Source: Dimargaris cristalligena (Eukaryota > Kickxellomycota > Dimargaritomycetes > Dimargaritales > Dimargaritaceae). From it: a DNA stretch of 64,000 nt. The position numbers were made by a program, and so were the translations under genes. The stretch is from positions 1 to 64,000 of the forward strand of contig JANBQC010000055.1 in NCBI GenBank assembly GCA_027576995.1. Direction: 5' to 3'. Shown here one piece after another: positions 1 to 10,594 of the stretch (position 1 is its first letter; every line of letters starts with the position of its first letter). The notes beneath the pieces are model-generated. The model saw only the letters and a program-made list of their open reading frames with translations, was not told where the DNA came from and made no database searches.

Positions 1-1755
1 TCATCACCTTTCCCTTTTATTATCTATCTTTTCAAATAAAGTTCAGTTTTCAAGGATTTGAGTTCAGTTCTTTACAATTAGTGTGAAGAGGTGGAGTCTG
101 GGTAGGGGAAAGGTTATATATAATGAATAGTAATCACATAGTACTGGGTGTGGCTATGGGAAAGCTAATATGGCATAATAAGGCCTAATATGGTTAGGAG
201 TCTAAGTTGGCAGGATTAAGGTGGATTAGAAGGGCTGATAAGGTAGTTAATTTTATTTTAATGATATAGTCAGCTGGGAGCATTTTAAGTGATTATAATG
301 AGTGATTAAAGAATAACTATATAAACTACAATAATTAGTGAAAATAAGATAGGATAAATGACCTACCAGAATATATTTTCCAATGATAAGTATCAATTTC
401 CTTGCAGATTAGATACAAAAGGACTGTGAGTAACAAAATATGCAATATATTCATTATAAATAAACCAATTAAAGAAGTACAAGAATTTATCACAGTATCA
501 ATTAGGCAGAAGTAGTTGGAATAGATGTTGACAGGATAAAAATATGCTAAACATGGGGTTTCTGGATTACTTAAGGGTAGGTTGTGCTATCTGCTTATAA
601 CAATCAACCATTACACCATGGGTAGTACTATAAATGTGGTTGGCTAAGAGCGTTAAGAGTCTGTGAGCACAGGTTGCATCAATGTGCACTATAGCATTAG
701 CCAAATTCCGCAGGTTTTGTGTATTGTTAACTACATTCTGTTAGAATACTAAGTACTTAAAGGAAATAAAACTGGAAGTAAGGGAAGAAAGCTGCTAGAG
801 GACAGTAGATGCCTTTAGGTGGTTAGTTTTATTAAACTGTAATTTTCAATGGGGTGAAATATAAGTGGCTAACATAAATGATCTCATGATAGCAGAATAA
901 ACTAATGTAATTAGATAAAATAGGATAGGATAAAGAATAAGTAGGAACATATTCTACTATGTAATCATCTGACAGTAGTCCTTCTCATCATGGACAGACT
1001 TGTTAAACATGCAATTGGGTATATACCATAAGTAAATATCTGGTGAGCATTGCTAGGTCAAAAATGGGCAAGAATTTCTCATATAAGTATGGTATAAGTT
1101 CAATACCGCTAAATATCCAAAGAGCATTTTATTAAAGAGTAACATTCTGCATAATGTCACATCTATATCCCCAACCATTTTTTACTTACCATAAATATCT
1201 GTGTTAAGCTACTTCCATATCGCGTTATTTCCATTTATTAATATATGCTTGTGAATAAAATGTAAACAAGATATGGGGCAGGAAACGTATTTTTAACCAA
1301 GTAAACCAATTGCCGCACGGCCTGGCTACAGCTCTCCCTAATGCAGCAATCCTTTCGGTGCCAAAGTTACACCATATCACCCTCCAACGAATATATTTAA
1401 AGACTAGTGGTGTTTTTCACTGCCTCCTAAACTCAGCCAGGGACTCAGGTACTACCCCATGATTGCCCAATTAAAAATAGGATTATTTCAATATAAACAC
1501 GTCCTTTTTCGGCTTGCCCCAACCAGATGCTGCTGCTATCACGACGTCCCTTATCCCTGGTGACACTTCTTCATTTATAAACATATCGCGACGTCCGATT
1601 GATGAGCCCATTTATTATTTTTGGTCCGCTTTACTTTACAAGTGCATCCACTCCAATGCCCTGCATCCTTGGTCATTGGATTGTTACTCTTGTTTCGTCT
1701 ATTATACTATCCGCATTTGCTATATCGCTATGATATTTTTTACATTTCGCTACCC
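1..1755. other. AT-rich spacer upstream of F-box-like gene A
   Basis: No convincing coding region on either strand. The first 1.3 kb is very AT-rich with dense stop codons in all frames. The last 250 bases become pyrimidine-richer and probably hold the promoter and 5' leader of the gene that starts at 1756. I see no RNA gene or intact mobile element. Confidence 0.6.
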
Positions 1756-3427
1756 ATGAAGTCTTTTATCGCCTTAATATATCCTGCCGTAGCGGTGCTA
1801 GTTTCGGCAGTATGTGGTGCTAATATACCCATCGATAGTTTGTTAAATCAGGCCTCGGGTTTACCTTATGAGTTACTAATCGAAATTGGTAGCCACATGT
1901 CCCCTGGCGAATTTGTCCGACGAATGAATTATCTGGTCCACGATCCGGTCCAGCGGTACATTTTTACCAGAGACCAGGTAAGTATGATTTATACCCCGCC
2001 CAATCAACCGGCATCGTAATACTAAGGTATACTTTAGCATCGGTAGATGGCCTTGTGTACGGCTAGGCACCTGTCATTAGCTACTATACACATCATTATT
2101 GGCATCTTATCAACCTACTGTTATACTTGAGCATATCCCGATCACACTAAATAACTAAAAATTAATACTAATAAGACTACTATAAAATCACGCATATATT
2201 CGCTTCATTCAGGTTAACTTACAATTGAAAGCCGCTGCCCGCAAACTCCAAGCTCTGGCGGATGCCTCCGGGGACATGAAGGACTTTGAGGCCACTATTC
2301 AGCAATTCACAGGTGACTTCTATAGTTTGGCCAAACTCGAATCCTGGTCAGTTTTCACGAATCAACTCCTAAATCGTTATTCGGGGTGGGAGTCTAGCTA
2401 CCATCGTAGTCTGAACCAGTTGGGACACCCCCCCCCTTCTTGGCAAATGTGGCACTTGGATTACCCGGAGTTCGTCAGTAATAATCGAGCGAACCCCCTC
2501 CTGAAAAAGGAGAACTGGCGGCTGCTAAGGTTGGAGTCCCTATCCTCCTTTGCCCTAACCCAACACTTTCCACTGGCCTATTACGCAAATCGGACGACTC
2601 TGGTGGTCTTGGAACGAATCCACCGAGTGGTGTCTTCCCACTTTCCCAATAGTCGAGACCCCCCCACAACCATCAAGCACCACTTCGGCGCCAACCTCGA
2701 GATTACCAGTCACCAAATGGAGAGCCTCGAACTTACTCGATCAGTCCTACTGCCCACGCTCGAGATGGGATTCTTACTTTCCGTTTGGCGCCTTTATCGG
2801 CGCGAAGAAATCGACCACTTGGTGCAATTCGTTCAATTGGTGTGGAATGACACTAAGGTCGAAAAAAATGGTGTACAGCATATTGGCCACTTTCTGGGCA
2901 ACGTCATCTTTTTTCTATTGACCCTCGCCGCGATTGATCAGAAGCAGTCGGTTTTGACAGCCCTGGAACCCTTCTTTTCCACTGCCGCCATTTACGCCGA
3001 TGATAGGCGGCGGTTTGCCCAGGTCTTTAGTGTTCACCAGCGAAAGCTAGTGGAATGCCTCAATAATCGGGGACTGGCGAATGCCGCCCGGTTCCTCCAT
3101 CAGCGATGGGGACTACAGATCAACCTAGACCGCACCTGGACGGATGCCAGTTGTTGGAAATCTCTTTTTGGGAGTACTTGGTTGGCATTCACTTCGACCG
3201 GCGAGCTGGGTGTTGGTGTACCGGTTAATTTACTTGACCCGGCCCCGAGGCTGGACCAGTTCCTACCCAGTGAGTACCAAACCACTTTCCCCTCCTTTCG
3301 GTCCATTGACCGAATCCAAAATAAGCTTTTTCAAGACGACCACCCTGTTTTCGCCTCGGCCTGGTTTACTTTGAAGCACGCAGTTGACGTTGTACGAGGG
3401 CTGAGAAGATGGGGGTATGAAGATTAA
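1756..3427 (+). CDS. Secreted F-box-like family protein, copy A (two exons)
   Basis: Two exons, 1756-1977 and 2213-3427, give about 478 residues; the phase-0 intron has a GTAAGT donor and a TTCAG acceptor. Residues 1-21 form a signal peptide (charged start, hydrophobic core, small residues before the cut). Residues 36-70 match the F-box pattern, starting LPYELLIEIGSHMSPGEF. The rest is predicted helical and shares a block near residues 358-371 (GLANAARFLHQRW) with the copies at 33712 and 54042. F-box proteins normally act inside the cell as SCF ubiquitin-ligase adaptors, so a secretory leader is odd. The start was chosen because it opens the signal peptide and is the first ATG in frame in that exon. 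Function unknown; a secreted effector or an ER-lumen protein are both possible. The gene model is firm, the F-box assignment moderate. Confidence 0.72.
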
Positions 3428-3712
3428 TCGTCATTTGGGGGGGGGGGCTAAGTTCAACTTATTTTTCTAATCCGACCCAACCTAAAATAGTCAATTATCT
3501 TGCACTCTATTCCGACAAACCTCTGATTATGCCGTCTATTGAACTTTAAAATGATAAAATGGTCTGGTCCAATCAACTTTATTGGTAATTAGGACACAGA
3601 TATATCTAAAATATGAGTCACACGATTTCCATAATTTACAAACCCCAGTCAAAACCGAGAAATATTTAAATATAGGAGAATGTCAACGTAGACACTAAGG
3701 CCCACGGGTGGA

Positions 3713-6700
3713 TTATGGTGTAGGTCGATTGGGGGTCATTCCCCTAGTTTCGTTTGGAACATAAATGGGGGAGTTACTGTAATCCTTAAATCGAATGAGA
3801 ATGATAACCACAATAATGGGCACGGCAATAACTGAAACCAGGGCCATCCGCTTGTTCCACTGGCGCAACCGACGCTGCCGAAGGCTCTCCCGGGTGATAC
3901 GCACCTCATCCCGCGGTGGTGGAATGCACCATGCCGCGATCCACCAACAAGGTGGGCACAGGAAACCCATGATAAAAAATACCTTGTAGATGTACACGTG
4001 GGCCCCCGGGGGAAAGATGACCTCCAAGACGTCGGCTAATCTATCCCAATTTAAGCGGCGGCGGGAGAATAGGCCCCGGGTCACCTTTTCATTCCACGTT
4101 TGGGGGGAGCCGATAGAGGAGTCCGGGGGCCCATTGCCAGCGGGCTGGGCGGTACCGCGGCTTCCGAAATAGGATGGTCTGGGGGTACTATCGGCCCGTG
4201 CGTCTGAGGATTTCTCAAAAGAACCAGCCGCGGCTGACTGGGGGGTTGGGCCAGTCGCGGGCCGATCGATACTGACGGACGGCCCTGACTCGGGAATGGG
4301 CGGCATGGGTACAATAACATGCGCGTTGGATCGCCACGGTCGGCCGAATAAAGGCAAGCGATCCACCAACGAGGTGCGGGCGGTGCTAGTGGACTTCGCA
4401 CCGTGGTGGAATTCCTTGATAGAGGGATGGGTGCCGGGCTTCTTCAGAATCGAGGTGGGCGGGGGTGGTTGGAGCTGGGGTGGGTTAAGCGGTCGACGGT
4501 GACCCTGGCTTAGGGTTTCGGTATAAATATCGGTGCCCTGGGGGAGACCTGCGCCAAAGGCGGTTTTGTTGAAATGAGTCCGGGACAGGCGCCGCCCGCT
4601 GAGGAAGGGTGGGGGTGGGTAGGATGGGAAAAAAAAGTGCTCTTGGCTGCTGCCGCTTTCAGAGGTGTCGCAGGAGGACGTTATGCGACGGAGTTCGGAG
4701 GGTAGGAATCGGAGTCGCTCGGTGGGTTTGCGGGTAGGGCGGGCTGCACCGGGTGGGGACAAGGAGAGGTTTGGTGATACTTGGCTCTGGCGGGAGCCGC
4801 GTCGGGGGTAGGGCATGCTATACCTTGAGTGAGACGAAGTCAGTCGGTGGTTGTCTTCCCGACTTAACGGTGAGAGACGACTTGTGCCGACTGGATGGTG
4901 AAGGGGGCGTACCCCCGAACTTCCGGTGGTTAATCCGCTGGTATAACTATCGCGGACGGAGCGACGGCGACGACCAGATTGAGGGTAAGTGGGTGCTGGA
5001 ACGTTGGGGTAGCGGTGGGCACTGTCAGCGCTAGTGATCGTATGCGGGGACTGGGTACTTCCGTGGGGAACGAGGGGTGAGATTGGCTGCGACCGACGAC
5101 CTGGGTCGGGTAATGGGCTTCCTAGGTGGGTCACATCGATTGGGGTATCCGCGCCAGTGGAGGATAGGTATCCCTTTTTATTGGAGTGAATAGGTACGGA
5201 TTGGCGCCTCGACTGAACCAGGTAGCCCGGGTGAAGCAGGTCGGATTCCCGGCGAGCCTGAAACTGCCGGAGCCCCGTCACGTCGGAGATGAAGCGGGGC
5301 CGGGAGAAGCGACCACCCGTCGCCATTGGACCACTGGCCGTAGGGGCCGAATCCTCGCTGATATTATAGATGATGGGACTTACTGCCGATCCGGTGTGCG
5401 AGGTGGTACGATTTCTAGATTCCGATACCATGCTATTAGGCTTCCGAGCGGGGGAGGTATACTCCGACGGGCTCAGTAACTCACCCCTAGGGGATGTGAC
5501 CCCGGGCACCTCATCTTCAGAGATACCGTATAGAAATACGGGCGGTAAAGTCGGGTGGCGATTGACTTGATCAGAAGCTAGTTGTGGGGCTTCCGTTGAC
5601 TGGGGTACCGCGTGGCAAATCCGCTCCTCCAAGGCCGACAGAGCGCCCATACTTGACTGGAGATTAAGACTGTCGTAGGATTCCTCCGCCGGTCGGCCCG
5701 ACCAAGTCACTGTAATGCGTTTGGTTAATTTATGCCAGAGGGGCTTGCTGGGATTTTTAGAGGTGGGCTGGGGATTAAATTCACTAAAGCTGGCGAGACT
5801 CTCAGGGGTCCGAGGGCTCACCATGGCACTATCGACCTGGGGGAGGTTAGTTAAAACCAATGGGGCTAGTGGGCGGACCGTGGGTTTAGGGGGTGGTACC
5901 GGTCGGCTTAACACTACTGGAGCTTTTTGGTGTAGGTCGTGCCCTGGTGTGCGGGATAACCGGGGGATAAGTTTCGGTGGAAAATAGCTCGCCACCGGGG
6001 TGGCGGTCGACCGAGCCGTTGGAATAGGGGTTAGGCGTGGGCTTGTTGAACCAGATGGTTGGATACCGGATGTAATAGTAGTGAGGGGGCGTAGCTTACT
6101 TGGCCCGGGTGGTTTGTAGGGACGTGTTGTCAACACGCTGGATTTTGGTCGAGGCTTGTTAGCCCGCTTTCCAAAGGGAAATGTGAGAGTCCAGTAGCTG
6201 GGTGCATTAGCAACCACGGCAGGACCGGCCATTGCGGGTAGTTGCCGGCGTGGTCCATGTGAGGCGGCCTCTTTTACTTGACTATTCTGTGTTAAGCTTG
6301 GAGGAATTATAGAGCTAGGTTCGGGACTCTGGGAGGAGGGACGGGTAGACGAAACCGGGGGTAGATGGGCTAGCAGCGGGGAGGGTCCACATTCACTCGA
6401 ATCCAAGTGGGCCAAGGGCTCAAGGCGCGAGGTCCCTGACTCGACGGCCGGACCGTGGCTATTGACCCAATTTTGACAATAAAGATTGCGGATACGCACC
6501 TCTTCGGAAAAGTCGCCGTCGGTTGGCAATAGAGGCACATGCAGCTGCAGGCTTTGGCCGTAGAGTGATTGGCCCCGCCGATCAGTCGATTGGTCTCCGC
6601 TATGCGATAGCGCGGGAGTTGACGCCAACTCTGGCGTAGCGCCTTCATGACTACCGTTACCTTCCGTTCCGCAGATGTCACTAAAATTAAGCGGGGCTTG

Positions 6701-7048
6701 CTCCTCTGTTCCATCGGATGATTCCGATGGGTTAGCTGAGGTCTCCAGAATTTTGGGGGCAGTGTGTGGGTGAATGGGACTTACATCGGGGTCTTTAACG
6801 GGTGATGGGGTCAGACGTGAGACGGGAGTTACCGATCGGTCCGGCTCGTTAATGGGGTCAGCGGCCGATGCGGGTGCTGATATGTCAGCTGGAAAGGGAT
6901 ACACCACCCCCGGGCGTAGCGGGCGAATCTCCCGAGATACCGGTAGAGACTCATAAGTGGATTCACTTGGGTCAGAGATTGACCTGGAGTGATGGGGGTA
7001 GTCACAAGTCAGACCAACTAGGCCATTTGATGGGTTGCTGCCTTCCAT
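3713..7048 (-). CDS. Very large Ser/Pro-rich protein with C-terminal membrane segments
   Basis: Single-exon frame of 1111 residues. About 970 residues are low-complexity, rich in Ser, Pro, Thr and Arg, with many SP and TP sites that could be phosphorylated. The C-terminal 130 residues are different: a hydrophobic segment near residues 1010-1033 containing CPPCWWIAAW, a basic linker (RRLRQWNKR), then a second hydrophobic segment near 1061-1082 ending VIILIRF and a short tail. This suggests a cytoplasmic disordered protein anchored by a membrane hairpin near its end. Ascomycete serine-rich proteins with a similar WW-plus-basic-linker tail exist, but I cannot name an orthologue. A TATA-like GAGTATAAAA lies at 7101-7110, 55 bases upstream of the ATG. 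The frame is certain; the function is not known. Confidence 0.75.
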   Translation of the reverse strand: MEGSNPSNGLVGLTCDYPHHSRSISDPSESTYESLPVSREIRPLRPGVVYPFPADISAPASAADPINEPDRSVTPVSRLTPSPVKDPDVSPIHPHTAPKILETSANPSESSDGTEEQAPLNFSDICGTEGNGSHEGATPELASTPALSHSGDQSTDRRGQSLYGQSLQLHVPLLPTDGDFSEEVRIRNLYCQNWVNSHGPAVESGTSRLEPLAHLDSSECGPSPLLAHLPPVSSTRPSSQSPEPSSIIPPSLTQNSQVKEAASHGPRRQLPAMAGPAVVANAPSYWTLTFPFGKRANKPRPKSSVLTTRPYKPPGPSKLRPLTTITSGIQPSGSTSPRLTPIPTARSTATPVASYFPPKLIPRLSRTPGHDLHQKAPVVLSRPVPPPKPTVRPLAPLVLTNLPQVDSAMVSPRTPESLASFSEFNPQPTSKNPSKPLWHKLTKRITVTWSGRPAEESYDSLNLQSSMGALSALEERICHAVPQSTEAPQLASDQVNRHPTLPPVFLYGISEDEVPGVTSPRGELLSPSEYTSPARKPNSMVSESRNRTTSHTGSAVSPIIYNISEDSAPTASGPMATGGRFSRPRFISDVTGLRQFQARRESDLLHPGYLVQSRRQSVPIHSNKKGYLSSTGADTPIDVTHLGSPLPDPGRRSQPISPLVPHGSTQSPHTITSADSAHRYPNVPAPTYPQSGRRRRSVRDSYTSGLTTGSSGVRPLHHPVGTSRLSPLSREDNHRLTSSHSRYSMPYPRRGSRQSQVSPNLSLSPPGAARPTRKPTERLRFLPSELRRITSSCDTSESGSSQEHFFFPSYPPPPFLSGRRLSRTHFNKTAFGAGLPQGTDIYTETLSQGHRRPLNPPQLQPPPPTSILKKPGTHPSIKEFHHGAKSTSTARTSLVDRLPLFGRPWRSNAHVIVPMPPIPESGPSVSIDRPATGPTPQSAAAGSFEKSSDARADSTPRPSYFGSRGTAQPAGNGPPDSSIGSPQTWNEKVTRGLFSRRRLNWDRLADVLEVIFPPGAHVYIYKVFFIMGFLCPPCWWIAAWCIPPPRDEVRITRESLRQRRLRQWNKRMALVSVIAVPIIVVIILIRFKDYSNSPIYVPNETRGMTPNRPTP

Positions 7049-10000
7049 GGTTCCGAAATTAAATAGTAAATAAGTAAAAATATCGCCTGTAACTGGAGTA
7101 TTTTATACTCATTAGAACGATGCTTTAGAGAGCCAATGCCTGTAGAAGTTATGCAAAGCCAAGCGACAGGGTATTGGGTATCGTCTGACTTGGTGACGGC
7201 TGAACGGAATAAGAGTCAAATAGGTATATAAGGAGGAAGAAGTACGGCCAATTGTAGGTTAGCTTGTAAGTATACAAAAGATAATAAACCAGTCGAGTCC
7301 ATGATATACAGTCACAGTGGTATAATGGCTAGACTACAAACGCAGAGCAGAGAATAGTCATAACAAGCCGACTAGATCCCCAGGAGTAGCAGTGGGCTGG
7401 AATAGGCGGTGAAGAGTAATGTAAACGAAAGAGTCACTCACCAGATAAAAAAATTGGGGCGGATATACCTTGGTAGATGGCTAGATTCCGGTTACCTGGC
7501 ACGAGTTGAGTGCGGTGATGCTATTCAGTGGTGGGGCCTCCCCTAGCTAATGAATAGCAATGCGGCTAAGCAAAGACCTTCGTTCAGGAGATGGGGATGA
7601 CTGCCAGCCATGATAGAATCAAAAAAATACATACAAACAAGCCAGGGGTATGGGGAAATATAACCAAAATGAGTGGGGGTATACAGCAAGTGGCGGGAAT
7701 AATCGTGCCGAAGAAACCGGATACCAACGGTGTATCTGTGGGATGAAACGCAGGCTTGTTAATGCACTGACGCCGTCGCCACCTCAGCGGACCTGCCTTT
7801 AAAGCTGGCCAACGTTTAAAGCCCAGTTAATATCCAATGAGACAATGCCTATTAATAGTTTTTGGTGTACATGGTAACCAACACTCATGGGAAAGCTAAC
7901 TTACCGGATTGTGGGTACGGCGTTGATGTCCGTGGGAGGATGGTGGGTATATCTTTGTTCAAGATAACATACAAAACTCGGTAGCCAGTGTGACCTGTAG
8001 GTGTCTGTGTGTTTCCAATCAGTTTTTTTTAATACAGGGGTATTATGGAAAATGGGCGCCAATGTGGAGTTGGATATATAGAAACGCCGGATAATGCTGA
8101 CTCAAAATATGAACACCATCAAGCAGGCTAGTCAGGATAGAATATTAAGACAACGAAGAGTTTAAACACTGAGGGCTGTATGGTAATGCAGAGAGAAAAA
8201 ATAAGCATGAAAGAGAGTAGGGATACAGATATTTACAGGAACATAAACTATATAGGCCAATTTTTATGAGATAATAATGTAGAGGCAAAAGATGCCAGTC
8301 CGAAGGTCAGGGAAGCGAATGGTTTTTATTGAAATAGTAAATGACAAGCGGCTATTAGGCGTTGGGGTAAGGGAGGGAGGGGAGGAGGATGCCAAAATCA
8401 CAGAAGGAAAACTACGAACAATTGAAGGAGACTGGCCCCACCGAAACAATTGGGTTGTCGGGTAAAAGTCATAGTATGGCTCCTACACATGGGGCAGTGG
8501 GGAAGCCGATGAACCAACGGTATATGGACACAGGTCCTGTTCTGTACCACGCTATGTAACGGGGTTTTGCTGTTTCCGTCTACTGCTCTCTATCTAGGCC
8601 AAAGACCGGCGGCTCGTATGTTAGTCTGTGGATGTGGGTTTTACGGTGCCACTTAGGGATGCCCCTTTAAGGGTCGCGCCGTCAGTCCTTCGGGCATTCA
8701 TACTCTCAGGGTTCGTTCCATCACCTTCCCCTTCCTCCTCCCTCTCTCGTTTCTCATTATAGAGCTAACGTGGAAATGATGTTACTGTTTTTACGGATAT
8801 TCCCATGTCGTTTTGGTCTCAGTCGCCATATCGGTTTATAAATGGGTATGTAAATACTGAGGGCCACTAACCCAATTTTACTGACAATACTTGTTAACAA
8901 TATAGCTGGTTGGATATCCCAATAAAAATATTGGATAGTTGGTCTGAGTGTATACACCATTTGAGCAGTAAAGTACATGGTAGGTGGCCAAGCAATCCCT
9001 TCCTCTACCTCTCCAGCTTCAACACCCCCAATAACGGAAACCTCAGTTCGCCTGTTCCCTTTTCGGTCGCACATTTAAAGTTCCGAGACTAGACTGTGCA
9101 CTGTCGTTGCGTAGCCGAGTGGCTGAGAGTCGGTGGACAATGTAGAATTCCCAAACCAGCCAGCTACCTAATTTAGTTTTTGGGTGTAAGTCTCGAGTCT
9201 TTTTTTTTCTAGTCAATACCTCTCCTAAAAATGTAATTTATTGTTAGCATGAAAGTGTCCCCGGCGGGCCACCCATAGACAAAGGTTGTAGAGTTATACA
9301 CTTCAACAATTTCTGACCCGGAATAAGAATATAGTCCAAGGACTATATAATGGTGAACATCAATTAGGCCATTTGATAACATTGGTCATTTTTAGGACTA
9401 AATATGTCTGTTTTAAAGCGCAAGTCCGGTAGCTTCAGCTGTGAGCGACATTGGTCATCTCCGTGGTGTTTTTATTACGAAGTAAATTTCCAGCTACGCG
9501 TCCAATCTACCTGTAGTTATTGAATGGGCACCCGCTACATCTCTGGACTACAATGCCGAAATGGCAATTAATCTAGATACCATTAGAAATATATGGCCTA
9601 TTACCACCATAAACTCTCTCCGCTAATGTCCTTTCCTAGTGGGCTCTCTAGCGCCAAGGCATAGCTACGCACGGAAATTGCGTTAAATCCGTGTAAACTT
9701 ATAAGGCTGGGGTGAACCCTTCCTCCTCATTACGAATCTTATACAGAAGTATAGGGGTTTACGTTGATGACTTGCCAAGCCCATCACAGATTCTCCAGCC
9801 CTCTACCCCACCCCTTCCAGCTGCTAAAGTATTTCCCCCAAATTGTAACCATGTGCCCTTTGGGAGTCGGCACTCTTTATATCAGTTACCTACCGTCGTA
9901 AGTAACTTAGTGGGGACGGTTAACCACGGAATAGTCGCCCCCATCTGGGCCCCCGATAGTATTGTCGTCTCCATAACCACACCCATTTTTAAAATCTCTA

Positions 10001-10594
10001 CAGCCTTGGCCTAAGCCACCTTCCTATATCAGCTCACTATGTAACCCAAATATATTTGTTAGCGGAATCCCACCAACCTAGCTGGTATTAACCATGCAGT
10101 TCATTTGTAAGAGCTGAATTGCTCCTACGGGTTGAACAAATAGCCCTCGACTCCATGGATGAATGCAACTGTCGCCTGGCTAGTCTCCCCGAAATGTAAT
10201 CCCGCCTTTACCGAGCGAACATAATGGGCCTCTTCCACCATCTCTGATAGCCACATACTGTCCAGCTGTAAGGCTGCACTGTATTGCGCCAATGGAGAAA
10301 TTAATCATTTATCACCAATCCGTAATATCCATCGGGAGTGCTCATTCGCATTATAGGATTTTATTTCGTTTAGCCTAATAGACTATAATTAAGTGAATTG
10401 GTAATCATGTCTAGAGGGTATTTGTCGACCAGAGTGCTAGATTCGTCGGATACCAATGTTTCTATAAATTACCTATTTATCCCAACTGAACTCGAACATT
10501 TGTCCAATTTCAGCGATCTGGTCAATTGAGCCCCATCCTTTAGGCTATACAAACTGTAATAAGACTAACTGTAATAAATTATAATCACCGTTAC
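7049..10594. other. Long intergenic region with a possible tRNA relic
   Basis: 3.5 kb without a gene I can support. Open frames here (8757-9074 on minus, 9712-10014 on plus) have low GC or no ATG and resemble nothing known. The right side of the promoter of the 3713-7048 gene is at 7049-7200. A tRNA-like RNA polymerase III signature is listed separately at 9105-9208. The 3' flank of 5-oxoprolinase lies near 10560-10594 with AATAAATT-like signals. Confidence 0.5.
9105..9208 (+). ncRNA. tRNA-Ser/Leu-like relic (Pol III signature)
   Basis: TAGCCGAGTGG at 9112-9122 is a perfect A-box of the type seen in tRNA-Ser and tRNA-Leu. About 70 bases later GTCTCGAGTC (9190-9199) resembles a B-box, one base off the usual GTTCGANTC. 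It is followed at once by nine T (9200-9208), a Pol III terminator. The anticodon stem and the 3' acceptor strand do not pair, so this is not a functional tRNA as far as I can fold it. A decayed tRNA or a tRNA-derived short element is the best reading. Confidence 0.25.

Noticed and set aside
8757..9074. 105-codon minus-strand frame with a hydrophobic stretch
   Set aside because: AT-rich, codon use unlike the real genes, no family match; probably chance.
9712..10014. 100-codon plus-strand frame
   Set aside because: It opens with GTG, contains no ATG at all and resembles nothing known.
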